From NCBI GenBank assembly GCA_944320845.1, contig CALUJA010000013.1:1-64000 (forward strand): a DNA stretch of 64,000 nt. Reading direction: 5' to 3'. This document shows, in pieces, positions 33,811 through 42,796 of this stretch. The first letter of the stretch is position 1; each line of letters starts with the position of its first letter. The stretch comes from an uncultured Phocaeicola sp. (GTDB lineage Bacteria; Bacteroidota; Bacteroidia; Bacteroidales; Bacteroidaceae). The notes under the pieces are model-generated. The model was given only the letters and a program-made list of their open reading frames with translations. It had not been told where the DNA came from and did not search any database. Position numbers and translations under genes: made by a program.

Positions 33811-35049
33811 TTAAGGGTCAATCGGTTCGGTAGGGTCGATAATGAACGACTCAGGCAGGGGAACAAACTCTATGACACGGGCAGACAGCCGTTTGCCGGC
33901 ACGGTAGGGCACGAAGCCCAGTTCTCTCAGGCAGCGCTGAGGGAGAGAAGTTTCCGATGCCACATCATTGATGTGGGATTCTGAGGAAGTAGACAGCGCA
34001 TAACGGTCGGCCGGGAAACCGCAGCGCAGCATGATGCGGGCGGCATTGCGGTAATTGGTGGTGGTATGCCGGGCATGCGGCTCCATGATGATGGCACTCT
34101 CGGGCACCTGCCATACCTCCATCAGATAACGCTTCATCTCGCGCGCCTCATTGTAAGGGGTATGATAAGGATGCACCCTTCCTCCCGACAGGATGATGAA
34201 GGGAGCCTGGTGCTGCCGATAAAGCATGGCGGCATAAGCCGAGCGCAAGCGGCCTTCGGGACTGATGGCTTCGCGCGGATCTTCCGGACCGGCTCCGAGC
34301 ACGAGTATGGCCGTATAGGGATAAGCATCCCAGTCTGTCAGCTTAATCTGCGCATAGGCCTTCTTGTTTTCCGTTTCACCGAGCGGCTCGTAATCGAGCG
34401 CCTGCGAACGGTCATTCACATCAAGCAAGACGCGCACGGCCTTCAGCGGCACGGAATAAAAGGCGGGCGAAGCGCTGTTCCAGCAGACAATGTTCTGCTG
34501 GCAGGCCGGAAGAATCTCATGCACGAATCTCCGGCTGCGCACATCAAAGCCAATGGAGTCGATGGCGGGATAGTTCGGCTTGCGGGCAGCGGCATACACA
34601 TCGATGGCATAGTTCATCCCCTCGGCATCCTGACGCCAGATTTTGCGCACAAGGTCGGCACCGGTCTCCTTATACTGCTGATAACAGCCGGAAGGAATGA
34701 TATGCCGCGACAATATCCGGCCCAAAGCGTTGTCGGGCTTATAAAGTCCGGCCAGAGCATCGGCAGCCTTCGCCATTTCCTCTTCAGAAAACTTCATGGC
34801 GGCAACGCGGGCCTCTGTGGTGTTCGCCTTCTCCAGACGCTGCTGCTTGTCTTGCGCCATCTGCATCAAGGCGGAAGATGTGCGTATCAGCGAATCCGCA
34901 TCCGCAAAATGCTGAAGCAAAGAGGTGAAATAATAGTTCTTGCCCTCTATCGTATGCGGAGCGACAATCTTGTAGTCCCGCTGAATCTGTGCCTGCGCAG
35001 GAAATGCAAGCAGGCATACGCCTAAAACAAAAAAACAAATCTTCTTCAT
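33811..35049 (-). CDS. Secreted DUF218 (YdcF/ElyC/SanA-like) protein
   Basis: Exported protein of 412 residues with a signal peptide ending at PAQAQ (about 21). An N-terminal helical region (about 30-235) precedes a Rossmann-like DUF218 domain (about 240-400) with AILVLGAGP, SPEGRLRSAYAAMLYRQHQ, IILSGGRVHP and MEPHARHTTTNYRNAARIM. DUF218 proteins are cell-envelope proteins of unclear chemistry, implicated in envelope integrity and possibly phosphate-ester handling. Its start codon overlaps the GDPD stop (ATGA), so translation is coupled and a shared pathway is likely. It is longer than the simple SanA type because of the helical N-terminal part. Confidence 0.82.
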   Translation of the reverse strand: MKKICFFVLGVCLLAFPAQAQIQRDYKIVAPHTIEGKNYYFTSLLQHFADADSLIRTSSALMQMAQDKQQRLEKANTTEARVAAMKFSEEEMAKAADALAGLYKPDNALGRILSRHIIPSGCYQQYKETGADLVRKIWRQDAEGMNYAIDVYAAARKPNYPAIDSIGFDVRSRRFVHEILPACQQNIVCWNSASPAFYSVPLKAVRVLLDVNDRSQALDYEPLGETENKKAYAQIKLTDWDAYPYTAILVLGAGPEDPREAISPEGRLRSAYAAMLYRQHQAPFIILSGGRVHPYHTPYNEAREMKRYLMEVWQVPESAIIMEPHARHTTTNYRNAARIMLRCGFPADRYALSTSSESHINDVASETSLPQRCLRELGFVPYRAGKRLSARVIEFVPLPESFIIDPTEPIDP

Positions 35050-35939
35050 CGTCTGTCACGTTTTTCCAGATAATCAATCAGTTCTGCCGGACGGTCGGTC
35101 TGTATCAGCGAAGCTCCCTGCTCCAGCAGCCATCCCCAGCTTTCGTCGGCCTGCTCCATCTCTACGGCACGGTCGTCATCATGTCCGGCGTTCAACGAAG
35201 GCCACAGCGAGTTCAGCCATACCTTAGAGCCGTTTGCCTTCACCTTCTTCAGCAGACGAAGCACATCGGGCGTCACTTCAGCGAAGCAGCACTCCATAGC
35301 AACGGGCTTCAGCGCCTTATAGCCGTCTATCATCTCTTCCGCTCCCGGTTGGTCGAGACTGACGATGGGCATATAGATTACTTTATCCAGCACATCCCCG
35401 TTTTCAGCCTTGACCTTTTCATACGGATACCCGGACTTGATGACCACCTGGTCTACGGTTCCCGTCTTTTCCAACAAGGCATACACATCCTTGAAATAGT
35501 CATAACCCTTGTCTATATTGATTAGAATCTTCCCCTTGGTCAGGTCAAGCACTTCTTCAAGCGTAGGAATCGGATGGAAAGTCACGCGTCCGAGGCCGTT
35601 TTTCAAATGAAACCGGCGGATTTCCTCCAGCGTATAGTCAGAGGGTTTGCCCTTTCCGTCCGTCGTCCGGTCTATCGTATTGTCGTGCATGATAACCAGA
35701 TGACCGTCTTTTGTCTTCTTCAAATCGATTTCTATCATATCCACTCCCATCTCTATGCAGTTCTTGAACGCCTGCAAGGAGTTTTCAGGAGCGTTTCTCC
35801 AGTCGCCCCGATGAGCGACAACCAATACTTTCTCCGATTTTGAATCTTTCAATTCACGAACGAGAGTCTTTACGCTCTCCTGTGCGGAGAGCATAAAGAC
35901 TGAGGAGAGAAAGCATATGAAACAAACTACTTTCTTCAT
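35046..35939 (-). CDS. Secreted glycerophosphodiester phosphodiesterase (GDPD)
   Basis: GDPD-family TIM-barrel phosphodiesterase of 297 residues, predicted periplasmic. The signal peptide ends at MLSAQ (20). Catalytic and metal residues are all in place: His43-Arg44 in VAHRGD, Glu52 in NAPENS, Glu70 and Asp72 in MIEIDLKKT, and His85 in IMHDNTIDRTTDGKG. The family hydrolyses glycerophosphodiesters such as glycerophosphocholine to glycerol-3-phosphate and an alcohol. Here the gene follows SusD by 15 nt and overlaps the DUF218 gene by 4 nt. I therefore infer that it degrades a phosphodiester-containing compound brought in by the SusCD pair. No transporter for glycerol-3-phosphate is in the window. 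Confidence 0.93.
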   Translation of the reverse strand: MKKVVCFICFLSSVFMLSAQESVKTLVRELKDSKSEKVLVVAHRGDWRNAPENSLQAFKNCIEMGVDMIEIDLKKTKDGHLVIMHDNTIDRTTDGKGKPSDYTLEEIRRFHLKNGLGRVTFHPIPTLEEVLDLTKGKILINIDKGYDYFKDVYALLEKTGTVDQVVIKSGYPYEKVKAENGDVLDKVIYMPIVSLDQPGAEEMIDGYKALKPVAMECCFAEVTPDVLRLLKKVKANGSKVWLNSLWPSLNAGHDDDRAVEMEQADESWGWLLEQGASLIQTDRPAELIDYLEKRDRR

Positions 35940-35954
35940 AATTATGTGTGTGTT

Positions 35955-37523
35955 TTAGTATCCATCGTTCTGATACATACCTTCCGGATTGAGCAACCAT
36001 TCATCGTATGGTATCGGATAGTAGATATCTGTCTCGGTAAAGTTCTGCAAGTTTGATATGCCATAGTCATCCTGGTCTTTCGAGTGCATATAATCCACCA
36101 GTTCCGAAGGCGTAAAGAAACGAAGCAGGTCAAACCAGCGCTGGTTCTCGAATGCAAGCTCGATGCGACGCTCATGCAAGATTGCCGTCTTCAGGTCAGA
36201 AAACCGGCTGCTATAGGCAGGATCCAGCATGGCAACATCATACGACGGGACTCCCGCCCTCGCACGCACTTCATCCAAGTATTCAACCGCCTTGTCATCA
36301 TCACCCAACGCCTCGTTCACTTCGGCCAGCATCAGGATAACATCGGCATATCGCAGGATAATCCAGTCATTGCCACCATACCCCAGTGACCCGGCAGCTT
36401 CGCTCAGGTCGCGGAACTTCATTACATAATAGCAGTTCTGGTCTGTCGAAAATCCTACCGAATATCCCCGACGGGGATCATCCCATCCGAATCCGTTCTC
36501 AACCGTCTCATATTCCTTTACCAAGTCCGGAGTAACCGCCAAACTGGGAATACCTTGCGACGGATACTGCGAGTTGGTGCTTGCTCCGCCCGGCTGGGTA
36601 TTTGCAGCAATGGAAGAATGATAGTCCAAATCCCCCTGCCGATATACAATCTGGAACAGGATTTCAGGACAAGCGGACTTGTTGTTTACGTTAAACACAC
36701 CGTTTGAAGCTTCCGGGTCGAAAGAAACCTCGCTCAAGCTGCCGAAGTCCTTCATATCATAGCACTGTTCCAGATAAGTCTTGGCGCTGTTCAGATATTC
36801 CGTTTCCTTTCCGTCATCGAGCACATGTGCCATTGTCAAATAGACCTTGCCCAGCAGTCCCGCCATCGCAGCCTTGTTTGCACGGCCCTTTCCGCCTTCG
36901 TCCTGATGGTTCGGCAGCGTACTCTGTTCCAAACCGAACTTCAAATCCTGTACAATCTGGTCATAGACCAAGGCTTTGTCCTCGCGATACGTATGCGCCT
37001 CAATCTGGTCAGGCGTTGAAAGATATTCTGTAACGAGTGGAGCATCCCCCCACTTGCGGACAATGTCAAAATAAACCAATGCACGCACGAATCTTGCTTC
37101 GGCAATATCATTGTTTCTGTCGGCCTCAACCTCGTAGGTGATTTCTTCCGCTCCCTTTATGGCAAAGTTTGCGTTGTTTACCGCCTCGAACATCGCCGTC
37201 CAGTGACTTTTCAAATAAGTGTTGCTTGCAAGCAAAGAAAAATCAGTAAACTGGAAAGGCTCGCCAGACGAGGACTGGTTGTCCCAACGACCCGCATTGT
37301 CCGAGCGTTCCTCGGTATAGGCGGTACTTCCCTCTCCCATGCAGTATCCAGACCGCAAGGACATATAGGCTCCGTTCACGGCACGCTCCACGTCGTTTTC
37401 CGTAGAGAAGAAGTGTTCTGCCACGATGTGGTTGGGGTCATTCTCTGTCAGAAAGTCTTCACAAGAGGTCAAAGACAAGACTCCGGCCGCCAGAAGTGAT
37501 GCTAAATATATGTTCGTTTTCAT
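35955..37523 (-). CDS. SusD/RagB-family lipoprotein of the GDPD operon
   Basis: Outer-membrane SusD-like lipoprotein of 522 residues with lipobox cysteine 21 (SLTSC) then EDFLTEND. Family marks are VNNANFAIKGAEEI, VRALVYFDIVRKWGDAPLVTEY, RYADVILMLAEVNEALGD and HERRIELAFENQRWFDLLRF, then YYPIPYDEWLLNPEGMYQNDGY at the end. It pairs with the SusC gene 17 nt upstream. It should bind the operon's substrate at the surface, and because the partner enzyme is a phosphodiesterase that substrate may not be a plain glycan. Confidence 0.94.
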   Translation of the reverse strand: MKTNIYLASLLAAGVLSLTSCEDFLTENDPNHIVAEHFFSTENDVERAVNGAYMSLRSGYCMGEGSTAYTEERSDNAGRWDNQSSSGEPFQFTDFSLLASNTYLKSHWTAMFEAVNNANFAIKGAEEITYEVEADRNNDIAEARFVRALVYFDIVRKWGDAPLVTEYLSTPDQIEAHTYREDKALVYDQIVQDLKFGLEQSTLPNHQDEGGKGRANKAAMAGLLGKVYLTMAHVLDDGKETEYLNSAKTYLEQCYDMKDFGSLSEVSFDPEASNGVFNVNNKSACPEILFQIVYRQGDLDYHSSIAANTQPGGASTNSQYPSQGIPSLAVTPDLVKEYETVENGFGWDDPRRGYSVGFSTDQNCYYVMKFRDLSEAAGSLGYGGNDWIILRYADVILMLAEVNEALGDDDKAVEYLDEVRARAGVPSYDVAMLDPAYSSRFSDLKTAILHERRIELAFENQRWFDLLRFFTPSELVDYMHSKDQDDYGISNLQNFTETDIYYPIPYDEWLLNPEGMYQNDGY

Positions 37524-37540
37524 TTTTTATCGCTGTGTTT

Positions 37541-40500
37541 TTAGAATGTTAACTGAATACCCATGTTATAAGCCCTCATCAAAGGATATTTTCCATAATC
37601 CACACCCGGAGTCAGGTTAGAGCCATTGTTGTAGTCCACCTCGGGATTGTATCCCATATACTTGGTCACTGTAAACGGATTGTCCGTAGCTACGTAAAGG
37701 CGGAGATTGCTGATGACTCCCTTTGACCACTGGCTGATTTTCGGGAAAGAGTATCCGACCGTGATGTTGGTGCAGCGGAAGAACGATCCGTCTTGCAGAT
37801 AAAAAGTAGAGAGACGGGTACTGTTGCTCTGCGTACCGCCGCGAGAAGCTTTATACACCCATCCGTTTCCGGGATTCTCCGGGTTGCGGTAACGATCGTC
37901 AACTACGGCGTACTGGTTGCCCGAACCTTCCATGTTGAAGAGATAGTAATCCTGTCCGTCAAGCACCTTGTTCCCGTAAGAACCATTGAACGAAGCACTG
38001 AAGTCCAAGTCCTTGTAGTTTCCGCTCAAGTTGAATCCGTAGGTAAACTTGGGATGCGGGTTGCCGATGACCGTCTTGTCGTCGTCGTTCACCACGCCAT
38101 CGCCGTTTACATCCTCAAAATACAGGTCGCCCGGCTGTAAGGCAATTGACTGCGACAATGAGCGGGGAGGCCCTTGCAGCTTGTATCCTTCGGGAAACTT
38201 GTTTCCGTTTGCCTTGTATACGGCATCATCGGCCGCCAGACCCGCCATATCGGCTTCGGTTACCATGCCTGCCACCTTGAATCCATAGAACATACCGATG
38301 GGTTGGCCTTCTTCTGTGATGTGAGTCATGTACGAACGCTCCGCACCGTTGGTGATTATCGTATTATCACCCAAGTCAAGCACTTTATTGCGGTTTACAG
38401 AAATATTTCCGCTCAGGTTCAAATTAAAATCCCGTCCTGTCAAAATGCGGGCATCCACCTGCAAATCGAAACCGGTGTTGCGGATCTTTGAGTCCGGCAA
38501 GTTGGTCAGCATGGAAGTTGCACCTGAGATGGCAGAGATAGGCTGCTCGAACAGCAGGTCTTTGGTATGGCTCAAATAATAGTTACCCGAGATGGCCAGA
38601 CGGTTACTGAAGAGAGAAAGGTCGAATCCCACGTTATACTGTGAGGTAGACTCCCATCCGATGGCGTTATCCTTTACACCGCCCGGATACATGGCCGAAC
38701 CGATGGTCCCGTTTCCAAATACCACACCGGTCGGTGAATTCATGATAGCGGCATACTGATAGTTACCGATGTTGTTGTTACCGCTCATACCCCAGCTTGC
38801 GCGCAGTTTAAACGCGGTGCTTTCTCCTATATTATCTTTCCAGAAATCTTCATTCGAGAGCGTCCATGCCGCAGAAACTGACGGGAAGTAGCCCCAACGG
38901 TTTTCCGGGCCGAAGAGAGAAGAGGCGTCTCCACGGAACGAAGCGGTGATATAATACTTGCTGGCGAAATTATAGTTCACACGGGCGAAATAGGAAAGCA
39001 TAGTCCAGTTCGACTTGTATGTGTTGTTCAGCTGGATATTGCTTGGGTCTGCCCCGTGTCCGGTCACTTCGGTAATATGGTCGTCTTCATATCCGGTGGC
39101 CTTTACACCCAGAACATCTATCTGGTCTTTCTGTACAGAATAACCGGCTACACCGCTGAAATTATGGATATCGTTCCATGTCTTGTTATAGTTGGCCGTG
39201 AACTCAGCCAGGTAGTCCGATTGCAAAGTGGTGTTTGCTATTGCATTGGCAGCCGCCTTTGCCTGATCGGAATACGGTTGGTTAGCACCGTCGGACAAGC
39301 TTGTCGGGCGATAGAACTCGTATTTCTCACTATAAGTATACATACCCAGATTCGCCTTCAGGAAGAGGTTTTTCACCGGCTCGTAAGAAGCGGTCAAATT
39401 ATAGGTATTGCGCACTCCGTTGCGGCGTATCTTCGTCTCCGTTGCCAGAGCCACGGGGTTTTCTATCTGTTGGAAAGCATATCCGCTTGAATAAGAAGTC
39501 ATCTCTCCCTTTACCAACTGACCGTTTTCGTCGTAGCAGCGGAAAATCGGAGCGTAAATCAAGGCTCCCAAGATCGGTCCCTGATGGAAACGGCCTTCCT
39601 GCACCTCACGGTTCCAGTTGGATGTACTTGAAAGGTTGGCTCCCATCCTGAACTTGGAGCTGACTTCCACATCCAAGTTGGCACGCAGGTTCAGTCTTTT
39701 CTGTCCGGTAGACAGGATAATACCTTCCTGATTCTGATAAGCGGCACTCACTTCATAGCGAATCTTGTCCGTTCCTCCGTTTACAGAAACGTGGTGACGC
39801 TGTGAAAGCGCATTGCGGTAGAGTTCGTCCTGCCAGTCGGTATCGTATTGCGGAGTGATGACCTGTGCCTTCTCAAAATCGTAAAGGAACTCCGGAATCA
39901 TGACACCGGCTTCAGCCGAGCCCAGACGCTGTGCGCGCACATCGTTTGTATCGTGTATATAGGAATCCTGCCAACGGTCGCCCAACAGATTGCGGTAATT
40001 GTTGTTGCGTCCTTCCACCACCAAATCAGCAAACTGTGCCGAGTTGAGCAGGTCAATCTTCTTGGCAAGCTGGTTTACGCTCAATTGGAAGTTATAGTTC
40101 ACCTTGGCCTTTCCTTCCTTTCCGCGCTTGGTAGTGATCAATACGACACCTCCCGCTGCACGCGAACCGTAGATGGCGGCCGAAGCGGCATCCTTCAATA
40201 CTTCGATTGACTCGATGTCTTCGGGATTCAGCATCAGGTCTTCGTTCGAGGGATAACCGTCAATCACGTAAAGCGGATCGGAACTGGCGTTGATTGATGC
40301 CACACCACGCACACGAATCTTCGTGTTTCCGTAAGGCGCGCCGCTCACCTGCGAAATCTGCACGCCCGAAACCTTACCTACGAGGCTTTGTCCCACGGTT
40401 GGAGTAGTGACATTCAACTCATTGGCCTTAACGCTCGAAACGGCTCCCACAAGGTCGGTCTTGCGCATGGTCTGATAACCTACTACCACCACTTCGTCGA

Positions 40501-40822
40501 GCGTTTCGGTATCCTCCTTCAAAATGATGTGAAGCTCCTTTCCCGGTTCGGCCTGCACGCTCTGAGTGGCATATCCGATATAGGAAATCTCCAGCGTGTG
40601 ACTGTAGTCCTCAATCGTGAGGCTGAACCTACCGTCGATATCGGTAATCGTACCGTTCTGAGTGCCCTTTTCAAAGACACTTGCACCAATGATAGCCATG
40701 CCGCTTTCATCGGTCACAACTCCTTTTACCACGTAATCGGAGGGATCGGCTGCCTGTATGGGCACATTCAGCATGCACAGCAGGCCAAGCATTAAGAATA
40801 ATAAATTAACTGCTTTTTTCAT
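37541..40822 (-). CDS. SusC-like TonB-dependent transporter of the GDPD operon
   Basis: Outer-membrane TonB-dependent importer of 1093 residues. The signal peptide ends at PIQAA (about 25). A carboxypeptidase-regulatory-like domain spans 32-103, the SusC box DEVVVVGYQ sits at 109-117, the plug covers about 120-235 (LYVIDGYPSNEDLML, YGSRAAGGVVLITTKRG), and the barrel follows to YNMGIQLTF. It is the first gene of the five-gene leftward operon SusC-SusD-GDPD-DUF218-propeller. No HTCS, anti-sigma or SusR-type regulator is adjacent, so control must come from elsewhere. The -7 box at 40851 is 28 nt upstream. Confidence 0.95.
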   Translation of the reverse strand: MKKAVNLLFLMLGLLCMLNVPIQAADPSDYVVKGVVTDESGMAIIGASVFEKGTQNGTITDIDGRFSLTIEDYSHTLEISYIGYATQSVQAEPGKELHIILKEDTETLDEVVVVGYQTMRKTDLVGAVSSVKANELNVTTPTVGQSLVGKVSGVQISQVSGAPYGNTKIRVRGVASINASSDPLYVIDGYPSNEDLMLNPEDIESIEVLKDAASAAIYGSRAAGGVVLITTKRGKEGKAKVNYNFQLSVNQLAKKIDLLNSAQFADLVVEGRNNNYRNLLGDRWQDSYIHDTNDVRAQRLGSAEAGVMIPEFLYDFEKAQVITPQYDTDWQDELYRNALSQRHHVSVNGGTDKIRYEVSAAYQNQEGIILSTGQKRLNLRANLDVEVSSKFRMGANLSSTSNWNREVQEGRFHQGPILGALIYAPIFRCYDENGQLVKGEMTSYSSGYAFQQIENPVALATETKIRRNGVRNTYNLTASYEPVKNLFLKANLGMYTYSEKYEFYRPTSLSDGANQPYSDQAKAAANAIANTTLQSDYLAEFTANYNKTWNDIHNFSGVAGYSVQKDQIDVLGVKATGYEDDHITEVTGHGADPSNIQLNNTYKSNWTMLSYFARVNYNFASKYYITASFRGDASSLFGPENRWGYFPSVSAAWTLSNEDFWKDNIGESTAFKLRASWGMSGNNNIGNYQYAAIMNSPTGVVFGNGTIGSAMYPGGVKDNAIGWESTSQYNVGFDLSLFSNRLAISGNYYLSHTKDLLFEQPISAISGATSMLTNLPDSKIRNTGFDLQVDARILTGRDFNLNLSGNISVNRNKVLDLGDNTIITNGAERSYMTHITEEGQPIGMFYGFKVAGMVTEADMAGLAADDAVYKANGNKFPEGYKLQGPPRSLSQSIALQPGDLYFEDVNGDGVVNDDDKTVIGNPHPKFTYGFNLSGNYKDLDFSASFNGSYGNKVLDGQDYYLFNMEGSGNQYAVVDDRYRNPENPGNGWVYKASRGGTQSNSTRLSTFYLQDGSFFRCTNITVGYSFPKISQWSKGVISNLRLYVATDNPFTVTKYMGYNPEVDYNNGSNLTPGVDYGKYPLMRAYNMGIQLTF

Positions 40823-40850
40823 ACTTTTTTAGTGTATTATAAATTCACCG

Positions 40851-40858
40851 CAAAGGTA
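40851..40858 (-). promoter_or_regulatory. -7 box of the SusCD-GDPD operon
   Basis: On the minus strand TACCTTTG matches TAnnTTTG, 28 nt before the SusC start. No -33 TTTG stands at the right distance and no YCCACC repeat is present, so this operon is not in the HTCS regulon by sequence. Confidence 0.6.
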
Positions 40859-41019
40859 TGGGCAGCTATTTACAAGAGGATTGCAGGATAATTAAATGCA
40901 AATTTCAATAAAATTACAAAATTATTTCAATGCAGACCCGCCATATCCAGGCACCAACTCCGGATATTCTCCTTGCAAGAAACAAATCTGACGCGGTCAA
41001 TCATGCATCCGGCAAGCAT

Positions 41020-41060
41020 AAAAAAAGAGGCTTCCCGCTGCAATTGCAGCAGAAAGCCTC
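41020..41060 (-). terminator. Terminator of cysS
   Basis: GAGGCTT (41027-41033) pairs with AAGCCTC (41054-41060), with an inner GCTGCAATTGCAGC palindrome. On the minus strand a seven-T run follows. It lies 25 nt after the cysS stop. Confidence 0.88.
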
Positions 41061-41084
41061 ACATTTTTTATATATGATAAAGGA

Positions 41085-42563
41085 CTATTTGTTCAGTCTC
41101 CAGGTAAATCCGTCTTTGGTATCCTTTACTTCAAATCCCAAGGCGGCAAGATGGTCGCGTATCTTGTCACTCGTCGCCCAGTCCTTGTTGGCCTTGGCCT
41201 GCATGCGCTGTTCAAGCAGCATGTCCACCGCCTTGCTGTAGGCTTCTTCACGCGCGGCATTGTTTTCCGTCTCCGTCTTCAGTCCCAGAATGTCGAAGGC
41301 AAACAGGCGGAACACCTGTTTCAGCTCTTCCAAATCTTCGGCACAAATGGCGGCCTTCCGGTCGATGACCGTATTTATCATGCGCGTCGCCTCAAAAAGA
41401 TGCGAGATGACAATCGGCGTATTCAGGTCGTCGTTCATCGCCTCATAGCACTTCTCACGCAGCCCCGCCGGAGAAATGCCTTCGGTTGCCGGTGCAGGAG
41501 TAATCCGCTCCAGATTCTTGACGCCTTCCATCAGTCGTTCCAGCCCCTTTTCGGCGGCCTGCAGCGCCTCGTTGCTGAAGTCCACCGTGCTGCGATAGTG
41601 CGCCTGAAGGATAAAGAAGCGGATGGTCATCGGCGAATAAGGCTGAGTGAGCAGACTGTTTGAGCCGGTGAAGAATTCGTCCAGTGTAATGAAGTTTCCC
41701 AACGACTTGCCCATCTTCTGCCCGTTGATGGTAATCATGTTGTTGTGCATCCAGTAGCGCACCATGTCGTGTCCCATCGCGGCGACACTCTGCGCAATCT
41801 CGCATTCATGGTGAGGGAAAATCAAGTCCATGCCGCCTCCGTGGATGTCGAAGCTTTCACCCAGATATTTCCGTCCCATCGCCGTACATTCGCAGTGCCA
41901 TCCCGGGAACCCGTCGCTCCATGGAGACGGCCAACGCATAATGTGTTCCGGCTGCGCGCACTTCCAAAGCGCGAAGTCGGCAGGGTTATGCTTCTCTTCC
42001 TGCCCGTCCAGCTCGCGGGTTGTATTCAGCACATCGTCCAGATTGCGCCCCGAAAGCTTGCCGTAATGGTGGTCTTTGTTGTATTTCGCCACATCAAAAT
42101 ACACCGAGCCCTGACTCTCGTAGGCGTATCCGTGGTCCAGAATCTCCTTTACCAGCTGTATCTGCTCGATGATGTGCCCCGAAGCGTGCGGTTCGATACT
42201 TGGCGGCAGCACGTTGAGCGCATCCATCGCCTTGTGGTAACGGATAAGATAGTGCTGCACCACCTCCATCGGCTCCAGTTGCTCCAGGCGGGCCTTCTTG
42301 GCAATCTTGTCCTCGCCGTCGTCGGCATCGTGTTCCAGATGTCCCACATCGGTGATGTTGCGCACATAACGCACCTTATACCCCAGATGATTCAGATAAC
42401 GGAACAGTATGTCGAAAGTTATTGCGGGGCGCGCATGGCCCAAATGAGCGTCGCCATATACCGTAGGCCCGCACACATACATTCCAACGTGCGGAGCATG
42501 GAGGGGAACGAACTCTTCCTTCTTGCGGGTCAGCGTATTGTAAATAATCAGTCTGTTTTCCAT
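41085..42563 (-). CDS. cysS: Cysteinyl-tRNA synthetase
   Basis: Cytosolic class I aminoacyl-tRNA synthetase charging tRNA-Cys. I choose the ATG at 42563 (492 residues, normal length) rather than longer in-frame extensions, because [18 protein letters not shown] is the typical N terminus and a -7 box lies just upstream. Visible motifs are the zinc ligand Cys28 in [13 protein letters not shown], whose GDAHLGHAR holds the HIGH-like signature, [22 protein letters not shown] with further zinc ligands, and KMSKS written as KMGKSLGN. The C-terminal anticodon-binding helical domain is complete. It is a single gene ended by its own terminator. Confidence 0.97.
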   Translation of the reverse strand: MENRLIIYNTLTRKKEEFVPLHAPHVGMYVCGPTVYGDAHLGHARPAITFDILFRYLNHLGYKVRYVRNITDVGHLEHDADDGEDKIAKKARLEQLEPMEVVQHYLIRYHKAMDALNVLPPSIEPHASGHIIEQIQLVKEILDHGYAYESQGSVYFDVAKYNKDHHYGKLSGRNLDDVLNTTRELDGQEEKHNPADFALWKCAQPEHIMRWPSPWSDGFPGWHCECTAMGRKYLGESFDIHGGGMDLIFPHHECEIAQSVAAMGHDMVRYWMHNNMITINGQKMGKSLGNFITLDEFFTGSNSLLTQPYSPMTIRFFILQAHYRSTVDFSNEALQAAEKGLERLMEGVKNLERITPAPATEGISPAGLREKCYEAMNDDLNTPIVISHLFEATRMINTVIDRKAAICAEDLEELKQVFRLFAFDILGLKTETENNAAREEAYSKAVDMLLEQRMQAKANKDWATSDKIRDHLAALGFEVKDTKDGFTWRLNK

Positions 42564-42583
42564 AAGCCAATATTTTTGTGAGG

Positions 42584-42591
42584 CAAAGTTA
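42584..42591 (-). promoter_or_regulatory. -7 box of cysS promoter
   Basis: On the minus strand TAACTTTG matches TAnnTTTG, 20 nt before the chosen cysS start. No well-spaced -33 element is seen. Confidence 0.5.
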
Positions 42592-42687
42592 CAAATAAAA
42601 AGTGACAAACAGAAAAATGTATTAAAGTTATTGGCAGATAGGCATTTCAGAACGACGGTCTGAAAAGATGAAAGGCTCTTCCACAAC

Positions 42688-42727
42688 AAAATGAGGCATA
42701 CCACCAACAGATAATGGCATGCCTCAT
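42688..42727 (-). terminator. Probable terminator of the 586-residue lipoprotein gene
   Basis: ATGAGGCAT (42691-42699) pairs with ATGCCTCAT (42719-42727). On the minus strand the stem is followed by TTTTG. It lies 69 nt past the stop of the lipoprotein gene. The rest of 42592-42796 holds no gene that I can see. Confidence 0.55.
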
Positions 42728-42796
42728 TCATCTTGTCTGAAAAGCCCGTTATTATGGCCCAAGGAACGAGCCTCCGCAACGAGACCAAACGGCCGT

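Noticed and set aside
40823-41084. HTCS-type tandem operator before the SusCD-GDPD operon
   Set aside because: No YCCACC repeat is present there; only a -7 box is seen, so I do not place this operon in the arabinan regulon.
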